The translations under genes were made by a program, and so were the position numbers. Below, in pieces: positions 10,158 to 20,573 of a stretch of DNA of 64,000 bases. Below the pieces are notes generated by a model. The model saw only the letters and a program-made list of their open reading frames with translations. It did not search any database and had not been told where the DNA came from. Origin of the DNA: Copromyces sp. CBS 386.78 (lineage: Eukaryota > Ascomycota > Sordariomycetes > Sordariales > Sordariaceae); contig MU839104.1 of assembly GCA_030685235.1 (NCBI GenBank), forward strand, positions 1 to 64,000, in the 5' to 3' direction. Positions within the stretch are counted from its first letter, which is position 1. Each line of letters opens with the position of its first letter.

Positions 10158-10669
10158 TATATTTTTGAGAGTTTTTTCTTTGCTCTGTGCACCTTCCGTT
10201 TTCATGGTTTGATTTTCGCCGTACCGTCCTACTCTTTCTTTTATTTCCCAAGCATCATCCGTCATGGTTCGGATTGTTGCCGTTACGAATTGCGGATCGT
10301 TGTCTCCGATGTTGCAAGATGGGTTGTTCATTTGACAATGAGGTGTCGCTGTCAGATCATACAAGTACTCCCCGTGGTTCATTTCAATGAAGATACGCAA
10401 AGGAAGCAGAGCAAGTACAAACGAACTCAAAGGTAATAAGCCAAAGGAAAGAGAAGGGGAAAGCTAAGCGTTACATCTCTTATGTTCAAACATCACAACA
10501 ACCTAATAGCGAAAATGCAAAACATCATCCGCAAGATTGACTAACCGCGGAATCTTCCTCCACATCCTGATTACCAAAAAACAGACTTGCATAATCCATT
10601 CTTGACATCCCACCGATGATTTGAACATAAAGAAAACCTGCCCAAAAGCAGCAAAAAGCAAAAAAAGAT
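10158..10669. other. Intergenic stretch between 5S copy and tRNA-Ile
   Basis: Short overlapping open frames on both strands have no recognisable motif; nothing else was seen. Confidence 0.4.
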
Positions 10670-10765
10670 GCCCAATAACAGGATTGAACTGTTGACCTTC
10701 GCATGACTTGATATCTCGGAGAGAGAATATTAGTACGACGCTCTAACCAGCTGAGCTAATCGGGC
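10670..10765 (-). tRNA. tRNA-Ile(AAU) with 23-nt intron
   Basis: On the minus strand the cloverleaf folds fully. The acceptor GCCCGAT pairs with ATTGGGC, the D arm is GCTC/GAGC, the anticodon stem TCGTA pairs with TGCGA, and the T arm is AACAG-TTCAATC-CTGTT. The anticodon loop CTAATAA gives anticodon AAT (Ile). A 23-nt intron (10705-10727) sits at the canonical place, one base 3' of the anticodon. The spliced length is 73 nt. Confidence 0.93.
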
Positions 10766-11228
10766 GATTACTGGTTATTGTTGTGTATCGCCTTAAAGGT
10801 GGACCCTATAAAGGCAATGCGCATAGCTCTTGGGTGACAGGGGTGGTGTGGTTTGGTTCCCTGCGAAGTTTCCCTGATTGCACGACAATGACACTCCTTA
10901 TTATCTACATTATGAGGCATGAAATGGGGTATGAAAATTAATCAGCTAATGCAATGGTTGCCTAAAAAAATCGAGCTTCCGCACTAAGGAGCGAAAGATT
11001 CTTGTGATGACTGCATTGCGATTGTAAGTTGAGAGAGCCGGTGGCTGCTCAGGTCATGCAGCTCGACGCCCACGTACCCTTCAACTCGCGAAAGATACCT
11101 ACTTGAAGCAGAATCAAACATGATTGACTATCAAAATAAAACACGAGCTATTACAGGTTAAGAAAGCCCGCCATCCGAAAAAGAAGAAAGGTAACAATTA
11201 AACAAGGAAAGACTGATGATTGCCAACT
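10766..11228. other. Intergenic, 3' flank of the large gene
   Basis: No feature seen; it probably contains the 3' UTR of the minus-strand gene ending at 11229. Confidence 0.4.
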
Positions 11229-14200
11229 TCAGACTGCTATCACATCTCTAGTACTGAATCCACTCGCCCTCAAAGTCAAACCCCAACTCGCTGATCCGCT
11301 GATCCTCCGAGCACCAAGCAATGGCCCTCTTACTCTAACATCCGCAGCAGCCGCAACCTGCAAAGGCCCAGCGCTGCTAAACTTCAGCTGCTTGCCAAGA
11401 GCAAAGCTGTACCAAGACATCACATCAGATGAGGCAGAAACAGCCACCCTAGCGGCCCTAATCTCGCCCTCGGGCGTAGCCCACATAATCAGTAGTCCGG
11501 CAGCGCCAAGAGCAGAAGAGCTCTGCACGACGGTAATCTTGGAATTGGCATGCGCACCATTCTCAGTGGTGACATCGACGACAGTCCACTGGCCGAGCTC
11601 GCCCTCCTCGCTGAGAACAGCGTACGCTGCTTGGACGGCACCCAGTGGGTTGACCCAGAAGACCCACACGCGGTCCTCGCCTTGATCCCTGGTAGAAGCG
11701 GTAGCAATGCCAGCAGTGAACGAAGCCTTAGCACCCTCGATAGCGACGGGAGTGTAGTACGGACCAACGAAAGACATCACGGATCCGTCAACGGCAATGG
11801 AGAACAGCACAGTTGGTGCGTCATCACGGGAAGTAACCTGGAGTGCCTCAAGAGCGGGCCTGGCATCAGCAGAGAAGCCACCATCAGCGGAAAGCGCGTC
11901 CTCGGAGACTACCACGCCTTCGGTGGTGATCTGCTCGACCTTATCAGAAGGAAGCCAGCCGTCCTGCTCGGTCCAGAAGGCGCGCCAAATCTTGCCGTCT
12001 GGTCCAGCCCAGAACAGCTCGGTACTACTGCCACGAGCGACAGCGCTCAGGGCACCGCCGTTGAGAGTAGAGGCCATGCCATCGCGGAAGGGATAGTCGA
12101 TAGGCGTGCGCCAGACAAGTCTGTTGTCCTCATACTGAGTGTCCCAAGGACAGCCATAAATGCGTCCACGATCACCGATGTAGAATAGCTCGAAGGGCGA
12201 CTTGGCTGAGGGCACCTCACTATCAGCACGGCTGCAGACAGTAATGGCGGAGGAGCCATTGGCAAGAGGCGGTTCAGCGGCCGCGGTGACGGGGTAGGTC
12301 TTAGGCGGGTCAGTCAGCAGGCCACAAATCTGGGTTTGCTCAACCTCAGGATCATAGATGGAGGTGAAGAACTCCATATAACGCTGGGTCGGACGGTAGA
12401 GAGCAACAATGTTGCTCTGGGGAAGGACACGCCATGTGAGGCAAGAAATCTGCTGGGAAGGAATAGAGACAATCTGTCTGTCTTGCTGGGCGTTAGGAAG
12501 GGTGATATAGAGAAGAGATGCCTGCGAGCGGACAGAGGCGGTAGCCACGACGACACTGATGATAAGATGAGTAGTGTCAGAAGTCAAGAGAGCTTGAACA
12601 CTGTCAGCAGCGAACTTGACAGCCGTGTCAGTGGCCAGAGAAGCTGACAGGGTAGAGCTCTTGTGCTCCTGCTTGCTGTCCAGCAACGTGAACAGGTAGG
12701 TGCGATCCGTGCCAAGGACTGGAGTCCAGGAAAGCTGAATGCTTCCATCGACAGCAGTAGATACCTGGAATGGAACAAGGCTGAAGGAGTTGTTGAGGTC
12801 AGGGAACTTCCAGCGCTCGCTGGGAGAGCCAATCACCTGAGCATTGGAGTGAACGGCCTTGACAGTGATGTATCCAGGGGCCTTGTTGCCGAAGCCAGGG
12901 CCAAGGGCCAAAGGTACAACAATTTGAGCACGATGGTCGTCGATTGGCTCAAGGGGAGCACGAACATCTTGACGAGCCTGAGTGCCCTCGGGGGTAGCGA
13001 AGCTGACAACGACTTCCTGAGCCACCTGAGTAAGCTGAGTCGGAGCAGTGACATAGAGAACGGTTGATTTGGCACCAATGTCGTAGTAGCTCTCATCGGT
13101 GATGGAGAAGACAGTCTCGGGGCTAATGTTGACAAGCAATCTCGCAGGAAGATAACATGTCATGGCCGGAGCCTCAACTGGAACGGCGCGAATGGCAAGG
13201 CTGATGGTACCTTCCTCAGAAGGAGCAGGAAGCTTGGTCAGTCTCACGACCCGACGGTTATCAGGGGACTGCAAAAGCTGTTGGCTGACAGCAGCGGGAT
13301 TCTTCTTTGCATCCAAGACGACCAGCTCGAAGTCATCAGAGGCACGTCCGGGCTGCTCCCACTCCACAATAATGGCCTTTCCAAAGCGTCTGGCAACAAC
13401 TCGTTGTTGCCCTCAAAGCTCTTGACAATGAACTCGCTGTTGGGGACCAGAATCCAGGTGGAGTCACGGGATTTGGACTTGTCGGCCGTAACACGGCGAA
13501 CAAGGACCTGCAGAGTGCCGTACTTGATGGCATCGGGATGGAATTGCCAGACATCAAGAGGGAGGTGAACTCGCCATCAATGGAAGTCGTAATCTTCTTG
13601 TGCAAGACCGCCAGCTTGTGGGTCTGATGATCAGCAGGAGTGACAGCCACCTCATAAGTGCCGGCAGGGGCCCTTGAGAAGCGGACAGTGAAGGCTACAG
13701 TCCGGCGGTCGGTCTGCCCAGTAATGATGCTTACACCCTTAGGAGCATTGAGCTTCTGGGTGTAGACTACAGAACTGGCATCAGCCCAAGGACCAGTAAA
13801 CTCCTCGTCCTGATACACGAAGCGAGCGCGGACCATGACCTTGACAGTGGTTCCAGGCACAACTGTGGTTGTCGGAACAGTCCACGAGGTTTGGGAGGAG
13901 CCCAGAGTAATCTGAGAGACCTCGTCCCCCTTGATACCCTGATAGGAGATATCCCACACCAACGTGCTCAAAACATCTTGGACCTGAGCCTGGACGGGTG
14001 CTGGCAGAACGCGGCTCCAGTCGAGAATGAACTGCTCGTGGCCGTCGTCACCAGTCACAAGGACAAAGCGAGGCGCGCCCCTGATGGCAAGGACACTCTC
14101 GATCTTCTGCTTGAGCTGCTTCCTGAGCTCCTCGATACGAGTCTCGCTACGATGAACCTCATCGATGCATTGCTGGACCGGCTGCTTCTTGTCCAAAGCG

Positions 14201-17156
14201 TCCTTGAGCAGGTCTCCAAGCTCCTCGAAGCTGGATTCAGAACCAAGGGCACTGGCCAAGGCACCGATAGGGCCTAAGGCCTCGCGGTATAAGGTCAATC
14301 CTTGAGCAAACTGCTCGCCAGATTGATCAGCATCTGTTGCGCCGTCAATTTCACCCACAGCCTTATCGAGTCGAGTGGTTGCCGTGTCCGCTAGATTCTG
14401 TAGCAGGCCATGTTCCTGCTTGAAAAGATCAAGGGCGCGCTGAAGAGCGGTACTGTTGATTCCGCGAGAGATGAGCAACTTGATGATCTGAGGCCCAAGG
14501 TGGTCAGGAGACATAACATCGAGGATGGTCTCAAAAACATCGGGACGGTCCAGTATAACCTTGCCAATATCGGCAGTGTGTTGCTGAACGACGGCGACCA
14601 GGATCTGGGTAATCTGGCTGGGAGTAAACGTGGTAAAGGAAACCGGCACGTTGGGAAGGTCAAATGTGAGGACATCGTCCGAATCAGGGATGGTAATGGT
14701 GTAGGACCACACGAGTTGGCCATGGAGAATGCCATCCGTGAACACAGGTTCCTGGCCGGACGGCTTGATAATCTTCCAGGTAAACTTGGGAACAATGGGC
14801 TTGTCGAACGAAAGTCCGGTAAGAGCTGGCTGAGAGCTTGGATACTTCTCCGTCGCTTGGGCAATTGCAGTATCTAGTTGCACAATTTGGCTGACCTGAT
14901 CGGCGGGCAGGGCTGGAACAATCCAGTCATCAATGCCAAAGTGACCGTTCTCGTAGAGAATGGTAACAAAAGGCTTGGTGGTATTGGGCTGCTGCAGGGT
15001 GCCTCTGTAGTGACCACCGTTGTCATCAGGCACGTAGAATAGCTGAAGACTCGGGGCCTTGTCGCCGAAGAACAACACGTCGTCGGAGCTGACGGTGAAC
15101 TGCATTGAAGGGGTATCATTTAGTAGGGATTCGTATAAACTGGAAAGGAACGGGTGATACTTACAGTGCTGTTGCTCACGGTGGAGTTCAAGTAGACAGT
15201 AGGCTTCAACAGCTTGATGAAGCCACTATCAATGACATCAAGCGCTGAACCATTGAGGACAATACCGTCGCCATTGTCCAAAACATCGGCACGGATACGG
15301 AAGGTACTGTTGAAGAGCGAGATATCTGCACCAAGATGATAGCCCTCGTAGAAGGTGGTCAACTGCGTAGACGAAGTGTCGGTAGTATCCTGCTTGGCAT
15401 AGTAAATGGTGCCATTGGTGAGGTTGAAGTCAGGGAAGTCGGATGGCCAAGTTCCCTCAATGACCTTTCCAAGGATGCTACTGGTAGGCTTATCATTGAC
15501 ATCAATGACAACAACCTGAGGCAGACCGTTCACAAACACGACTCTGGCAGGCTCGGGGCTGACTCCCTCCTGACTGCCGAAGAAGGCATCGGCGAACAGA
15601 GTGAAGGTGTTGGCTCTGGGCGCACCCACCTTGTAGTCAATGCTTCCAGTGAGTGACCTCGGTGCCAATGTCACATTAGGCATGCCGCCGAAGGGGTTAG
15701 TGATGGCTGGGTATTGGTTGTCATCAACGGTAAACTGGGCACTGCTGCCATCAATGGCAATGTTGACATTGAAGGCAGGAAGCTCACTGGTGCTGACAAG
15801 ACCGTTGATGGTCAATCCGCCACGGAGAACAATTGAGTTACTGCCCGTGGTGGTATCCTTAACAACTGAGCCGGTGGCGACGTCGATCGTTAGGCTGTTA
15901 TCGAGAACTAGCAAGTCGCGGACAACGACGCCGTACACGTTCTGACTGGAAGAGACCTTGCCAAACAGGGTAATATTAGGCAAGTGTCCCGGTTGGCTAA
16001 CATTAACCAGCGCGTTAGTCAACGAACCCTGGCCATCAAACTTGGGCTTGGTGAAGAACCAGGCTCCAGGTGAAAGGGTGGTGTCGACCGGCATTGTGTC
16101 CCAGTATGACGGGACAATCTTGGCAAAGACATTTGCCGGGAGCAATGTGGTGGCGGCATCAATGTCAGTGACGAGGTCTCGGATTGTACCATCGTAGGAA
16201 ACGACAAAGGTGTCAACTTGGCGAACATCAAAAGTCGTTGCCAAGTCTTCCTCAGCCCAAGAGAATAGGGACGCAAGAGTAGTTGAAGGCATCGACACAG
16301 CATATTCTCTGGCACCGGTATCGGGCCTCTTGCTTGTGAAGAATCCCAGATGGCCTACACCTGCGACTCTTCCAGTCACGCACAGAGGGAGACGAGTGGT
16401 ATCGTTGAAGTCGGCGTGGAGGAACAGTGGCTTCTGATCAAAGGAGATCTTGGAGGAAACATCCGGGACAACATCACGCAGGGGCTTGAGGGACAGCTCA
16501 GTAGTGAGTTGATCAAGATCAGAGTCGCCATCGGCTGGTGGTGCGGCCCGCTCAATGTTGGCACGAAGCACGGAGTTGGTGGCAGTGCTAATGTGGAAAT
16601 GAGCACGCTCCTCGGCCGACTTGAAGTTGGCGAGGGACAATACTCCAGTGATGGACGCAGCAACGGCATTCTTCTGTGCTCTGATGTGCAGGCCGACATG
16701 GTCAAGATGAATGCTTGTCTGGTCAAGAGGGATCTCCCACTTGGTGGTACCGTTTCCGTTGATTTCGATGGAAGTGTTCCGGATGACTGTACCGGTGATG
16801 TTATGGAGAGGGATTGCAGAAGGAAGGTTGACGTTAGTGGGAAGTGCATAAGCCCTAGACGGGAGGATAAGATCGAGAGGCTCCTTGAAGTCAATGGGGT
16901 TTTCCGACTCTTCAATCTTGAGGGTACCGGTGTAAACTTCGCGGCCACGACCATCCTTCAAAAGTTGTACAAGGATGTCCCCCTTCGACTGGTCAGCTCC
17001 ATCAACCTCTGTGTTGCGGCACCGAAGCTTGGCAAACACGGTGGCCTTGGAAAGGGCCTTGACAGCATCGAACGAGTAGGTCCAACGAAGTCCAATATCA
17101 CGGAGCTGAACGTTGCAATCCTCTAGGGCAAATATAGTAAGCACCTGCTCAGTCAA
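11229..17156 (-). CDS. Very large unknown protein with lectin-propeller-like C-terminus
   Basis: One minus-strand gene encodes about 1950 residues. Exon A (17156-15165) and exon B (15099 down) are joined by a canonical intron at 15100-15164 (GTAAGT, TACTAA, TGCAG) in phase. The frame is open upstream to about 17244 but has no ATG, so the true start lies in an exon I could not place. The N-terminal third is beta-rich and Thr/Ser/Asn-rich; the centre has a helical, charged part (about 14050-14400). The C-terminus has repeats such as GRIYGCPWDTQYEDNRLVWR and DGKIWRAFWTEQDGW, typical in rhythm of sialic-acid/fucose-lectin-like beta-propellers. Two one-base losses (near 13560 and 13393) shift the frame while the coding pattern continues in the other frames (DVWQFHPDAIKYGTLQVLV; FGKAIIVEWEQPG). 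No signal peptide or membrane segment is evident. Function unknown. Confidence 0.7.
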
Positions 17157-19112
17157 GACCGTTGCTTCAAATTGCAGAATGCCAACTGTATTGGTGGTGT
17201 CCTGGCGGACTACACCATAGACGCCGTTGATGGAAGAGAGGGTTTAGATCGTAAGCGGCCGATTGTAGTCTCTCTGTTCACTTGTTGACGTCAAGACAGA
17301 GTTGCGGCTCCATACAGAAGCAGTGGGCGCCGTAGATTATGCCGCTAAACCTTTTCCACACCAAACCATTCAAAGTTCAACATCCACCACGAAAACGAGT
17401 TTCCTGAAGCGGAATTAGAGAGGGCACATTGCGGCCATGTAAAACCCAAAACAGCTTGTCACGGGACCAATCGGCTTTCCAGGCTGTCATGGTAATGGAT
17501 TGGCAATACCAACTGGGTGGTTGAAGCACGCCTGCAATTTTGCGGAGCCATCGGCGACCGCGAGTCCACAATACTTATGCACGGCGTTGATAGTGTGTAT
17601 CTTCTGGAGCTTCAATGCTCGGGGGTTTTGCTTACGTACGTCAGTGACACCCCTAACTTGAAGGAGGAGGTTCCGGGAATCGATAGTTCTGGCTTGTTTG
17701 TGGCTTCTTGTCGAGAGTGGAACACCTTGGTGTTTCTGATCCGGTACAATGTGGTGATTCCCATACGTGTGCGAGTGGAGAGCTGGAGTCTGCGATGTCT
17801 CGCCATTGTGTGATGGGGTTGCTCATTGGACTGGAGGACAGCGGATATCAGCGATAGTTCCGGTTTGGTACCAGGCACGAATTCCCCATTCGCCAGCTCC
17901 CCCATTGATGGACATTCAAGGTGGCAGTTGGTACCTTACCCTCTCCCACGACGAAGCGACGTACGTACATGAGGTTGACCAGAGCATTGTCGCCACCGGC
18001 GATCGTAGCCATGGCAATAGGGGGTGGGTGGAACTAACAAATCTATGGGAGGGAGAGGGGAGAGATAGCATCGAAGGCTCAACTTTTTATGTTGAGAACT
18101 TGGAACGGATTCGGATCTTGCGGAGGTTGTCTTGATTAGAGGCAGTGATCGGAGGCGTGTGAGATGGTTCCGTACCGTCGATTAGGAGCACCTCATGTGA
18201 GGGAAATAAATGGTTGAGGATGGTGCGGCACGAAGTATCGTGGCCTTTGGTTGTGGGACGGATTCATTGACGCCCCAGCCCTCATGTTCGATTTTCCCGG
18301 TTTGCGGTTGAAGTTTCTGTGTCAGTTGTCAAGAATTTCCCTCCCAATTTGTCCAGATTGCTGCCATGGAAGGTGCAGTGCTGCTGGGTGGCAGGCGCGA
18401 GTCTGTCTGGGGAGCGGGGAAGATCACGGTCCGTTTGCCTCTTTCCCATCCCACATCTGCATGGACTGCACCTGCCGAATGCACACATCAGCATTAGCAA
18501 CCTTCAACCTTGAAGACATGTCCACATCGCCAATTCTCTACTTACTAAGGTACTCCAGTCTGCCACTCAATCGGCCCAGTCCGGCTCCTTGGCCGTGGGA
18601 GATCGAGATATGGTGTACTCCCAACCCCTTCTCCAAGCTGCCCATCTTTTCCTTTTTCACATCAACCACCACCACTGACACGGAGGCACAAGAAAATCAA
18701 GCTATTCATTAGCCAAGGCTTGCTACCGTATCAGACCATTCATCCATCGTTCGCCTCATTATATATACATACCGACCCATCCTGTCGTTCATCGCGCCCC
18801 GTCGTTCAAAGCCCCGCCTGCTGGTCCCTGGGCCTTTACATCATGACATCCGAACGTTGCGACATCCTTTTCGTCGTAGAAAACGTAACAACATTATGCG
18901 CCGGGTGAAACCCCCTTGTGGGATTTGGCTGGCGCGGGAAACTCCCGGTTCTTCTTCGTGGCCGTGGGTGTTCAGTGTCCTGGTTGAGCCGGTCGTGCTC
19001 CGAAAACAGAGGTTTTACCCTCCACGTCCAGCCATGACCTTTCCACAACCAAACAAGTTGACTGCCAGGCTCAAAGAGCGGATAAGCAAGCAAGAGAACA
19101 TCAGAACCATTC
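17157..19112. other. Gene-poor stretch upstream of the large gene
   Basis: A minus-strand frame starting ATGGCGAGACATCG near 17806 runs about 70 codons to a GTAAGC donor at 17634 and could be a first exon of the large gene, but I could not join it in phase with confidence. The rest has no recognisable coding content; TATATATA-like sequence occurs near 18760. Confidence 0.3.
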
Positions 19113-20573
19113 CTAAGGTTTGTTGTCCTTTGCCGCCTTCTCGCCCCCTTTGCCGGCATTCTTCTCCTTAGCAGCCTTTTCCTTGGCTGCCTTCGCCTCC
19201 TCTTCTTCCTTCTTTCTCTTGTCTTCTTCCTCTTTCTTCTTGCGGTCCTCCTCCTCCTTCTTTTTGCGCTCCTCTTCCTCTTTTTTACGCTGTTCCTCGC
19301 GTTCCTTTTCTTTTCGTTCTTTTTCGGCGAGAATGCTCTTCTGTTCGGCTTCCGAAAGCTTGCTCCAAGCGGCAACGTTTTCGTCCCCTACGCAGCTTGT
19401 CAGTTGAACCAGTCGGGAATCAGAATCTGGGGGAAGCAATTTGGACTTACATTTCTTGACACACTCGTCAACCCAGTTGCACTGTTCGACCTCACCATAT
19501 GCCGGGTGCTTGTATCTCGGATGGCGGCTGGGCCAGTTCGAAGCGTGGTAGTGGTGCCTTACCAGGGCGGCGCGCGCGTCATGGTTACCCGAGTTGGAGT
19601 GGCCCTGACCAGCAGCAAAGGCCTCGACGGTCAAAACGAGGACGCGGCTCACAAGCTTGGATTCGCCCAAGTCGTGGAAAGCGTCCCAGGTGATCGGTCT
19701 ACCAGTGTTCTCGTTGAGCTCGTTCATCTCGGCGATGATGGCGTTGGTGAAGGCTGATGGGCCGGTTCCGCTGATAATCTGGTCGAAATCGAGCTTGACT
19801 TCGGCAAGCGGCACTCCTTGCTCCTTAGCAACCCCGCTCAACCAGGTCATGATTTGCTCGATCAGCCTCATCATGACCGGCAGTTGCGGCTTGCACATGA
19901 AGGTCCATTGACAGAACGAGCGCGACTTGGGTCCTAAAATGGGGTGGTCCTTCCAGTCGGGCTCGTCGATTTCGACGCCAATGACCATATCGACATCAGC
20001 TTCGTCGTACCGCTCCGGGACGAATTTCGAAAGCGGCTTAAGGGCTTCGACGTCGATGTCGGCATAAAGACCGCCCTCGGCGTACATGACCAGGTATCGC
20101 AACAGATCGGCCTTGACAATCGCGGCCTTGACGCTCCGGTAAAAGTTGACAATGTCGGGGCGGTTGAATCCGTCGGGGCCAAAGTGCCACTCGACGTACT
20201 GCATGTCGTTGCCGTCGGTCAGAACTTCGTATCGGTATGAAGGGTTCATTCCAACCCAGGACCGCGCGGTGTCGAGGTCGCGTTGCTCAAAAGCGAGCGG
20301 GTTGACCTTCCAAGTCTGCCATATCTTCTGTGGGAACTCGGCGCGCGTGTACTTGGGAATGTCGTGCTTGGTCGGTACATGAGGAAGAACGAACGTTGTA
20401 TCTTGGACACCTGAGTGAAAGAGTGTCACGTTCAGGAGGAAAAGAACAAAGACGACGACCGCGATGTAGAGAGGCGCGCCGCGCCGAAATTGGGTCGGCA
20501 AACGATTTCGAAATTGCGCCGTTGTGGCAGCCAACTTGGGGGAGCCCAACGGAGATACCAACTTGGCGATCAT
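19113..20573 (-). CDS. OCH1-type alpha-1,6-mannosyltransferase-like Golgi glycosyltransferase
   Basis: Two exons (20573-19451 and 19387-19113) are joined by a 63-nt intron with GTAAGT, CTGAC and GTAG, giving 465 residues. A type II membrane anchor (YIAVVVFVLFLLNVTLF, about residues 36-52) is followed by the Gly_transf_sug (DXD) domain of the OCH1/HOC1 family. This has FPQKIWQTWK, AAIVKADLLRYLVMYAEGG and the metal/sugar-nucleotide motif DID at about 172-174. Such enzymes extend N-linked mannan in the Golgi lumen using GDP-mannose. The ATG chosen is the first in frame (MIAKLVSPLG). Unusual is the C-terminal tail of about 90 residues of Lys/Glu-rich coiled coil (EEEERKKKEEEDRKKKEEED), absent from the yeast proteins as I remember them. 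It is a single gene with no linked pathway partners. Confidence 0.85.
   Translation of the reverse strand: MIAKLVSPLGSPKLAATTAQFRNRLPTQFRRGAPLYIAVVVFVLFLLNVTLFHSGVQDTTFVLPHVPTKHDIPKYTRAEFPQKIWQTWKVNPLAFEQRDLDTARSWVGMNPSYRYEVLTDGNDMQYVEWHFGPDGFNRPDIVNFYRSVKAAIVKADLLRYLVMYAEGGLYADIDVEALKPLSKFVPERYDEADVDMVIGVEIDEPDWKDHPILGPKSRSFCQWTFMCKPQLPVMMRLIEQIMTWLSGVAKEQGVPLAEVKLDFDQIISGTGPSAFTNAIIAEMNELNENTGRPITWDAFHDLGESKLVSRVLVLTVEAFAAGQGHSNSGNHDARAALVRHHYHASNWPSRHPRYKHPAYGEVEQCNWVDECVKKCKSKLLPPDSDSRLVQLTSCVGDENVAAWSKLSEAEQKSILAEKERKEKEREEQRKKEEEERKKKEEEDRKKKEEEDKRKKEEEEAKAAKEKAAKEKNAGKGGEKAAKDNKP

Noticed and set aside
10155..10436. Short frame after the 5S copy
   Set aside because: T-rich start and no motif; probably chance.
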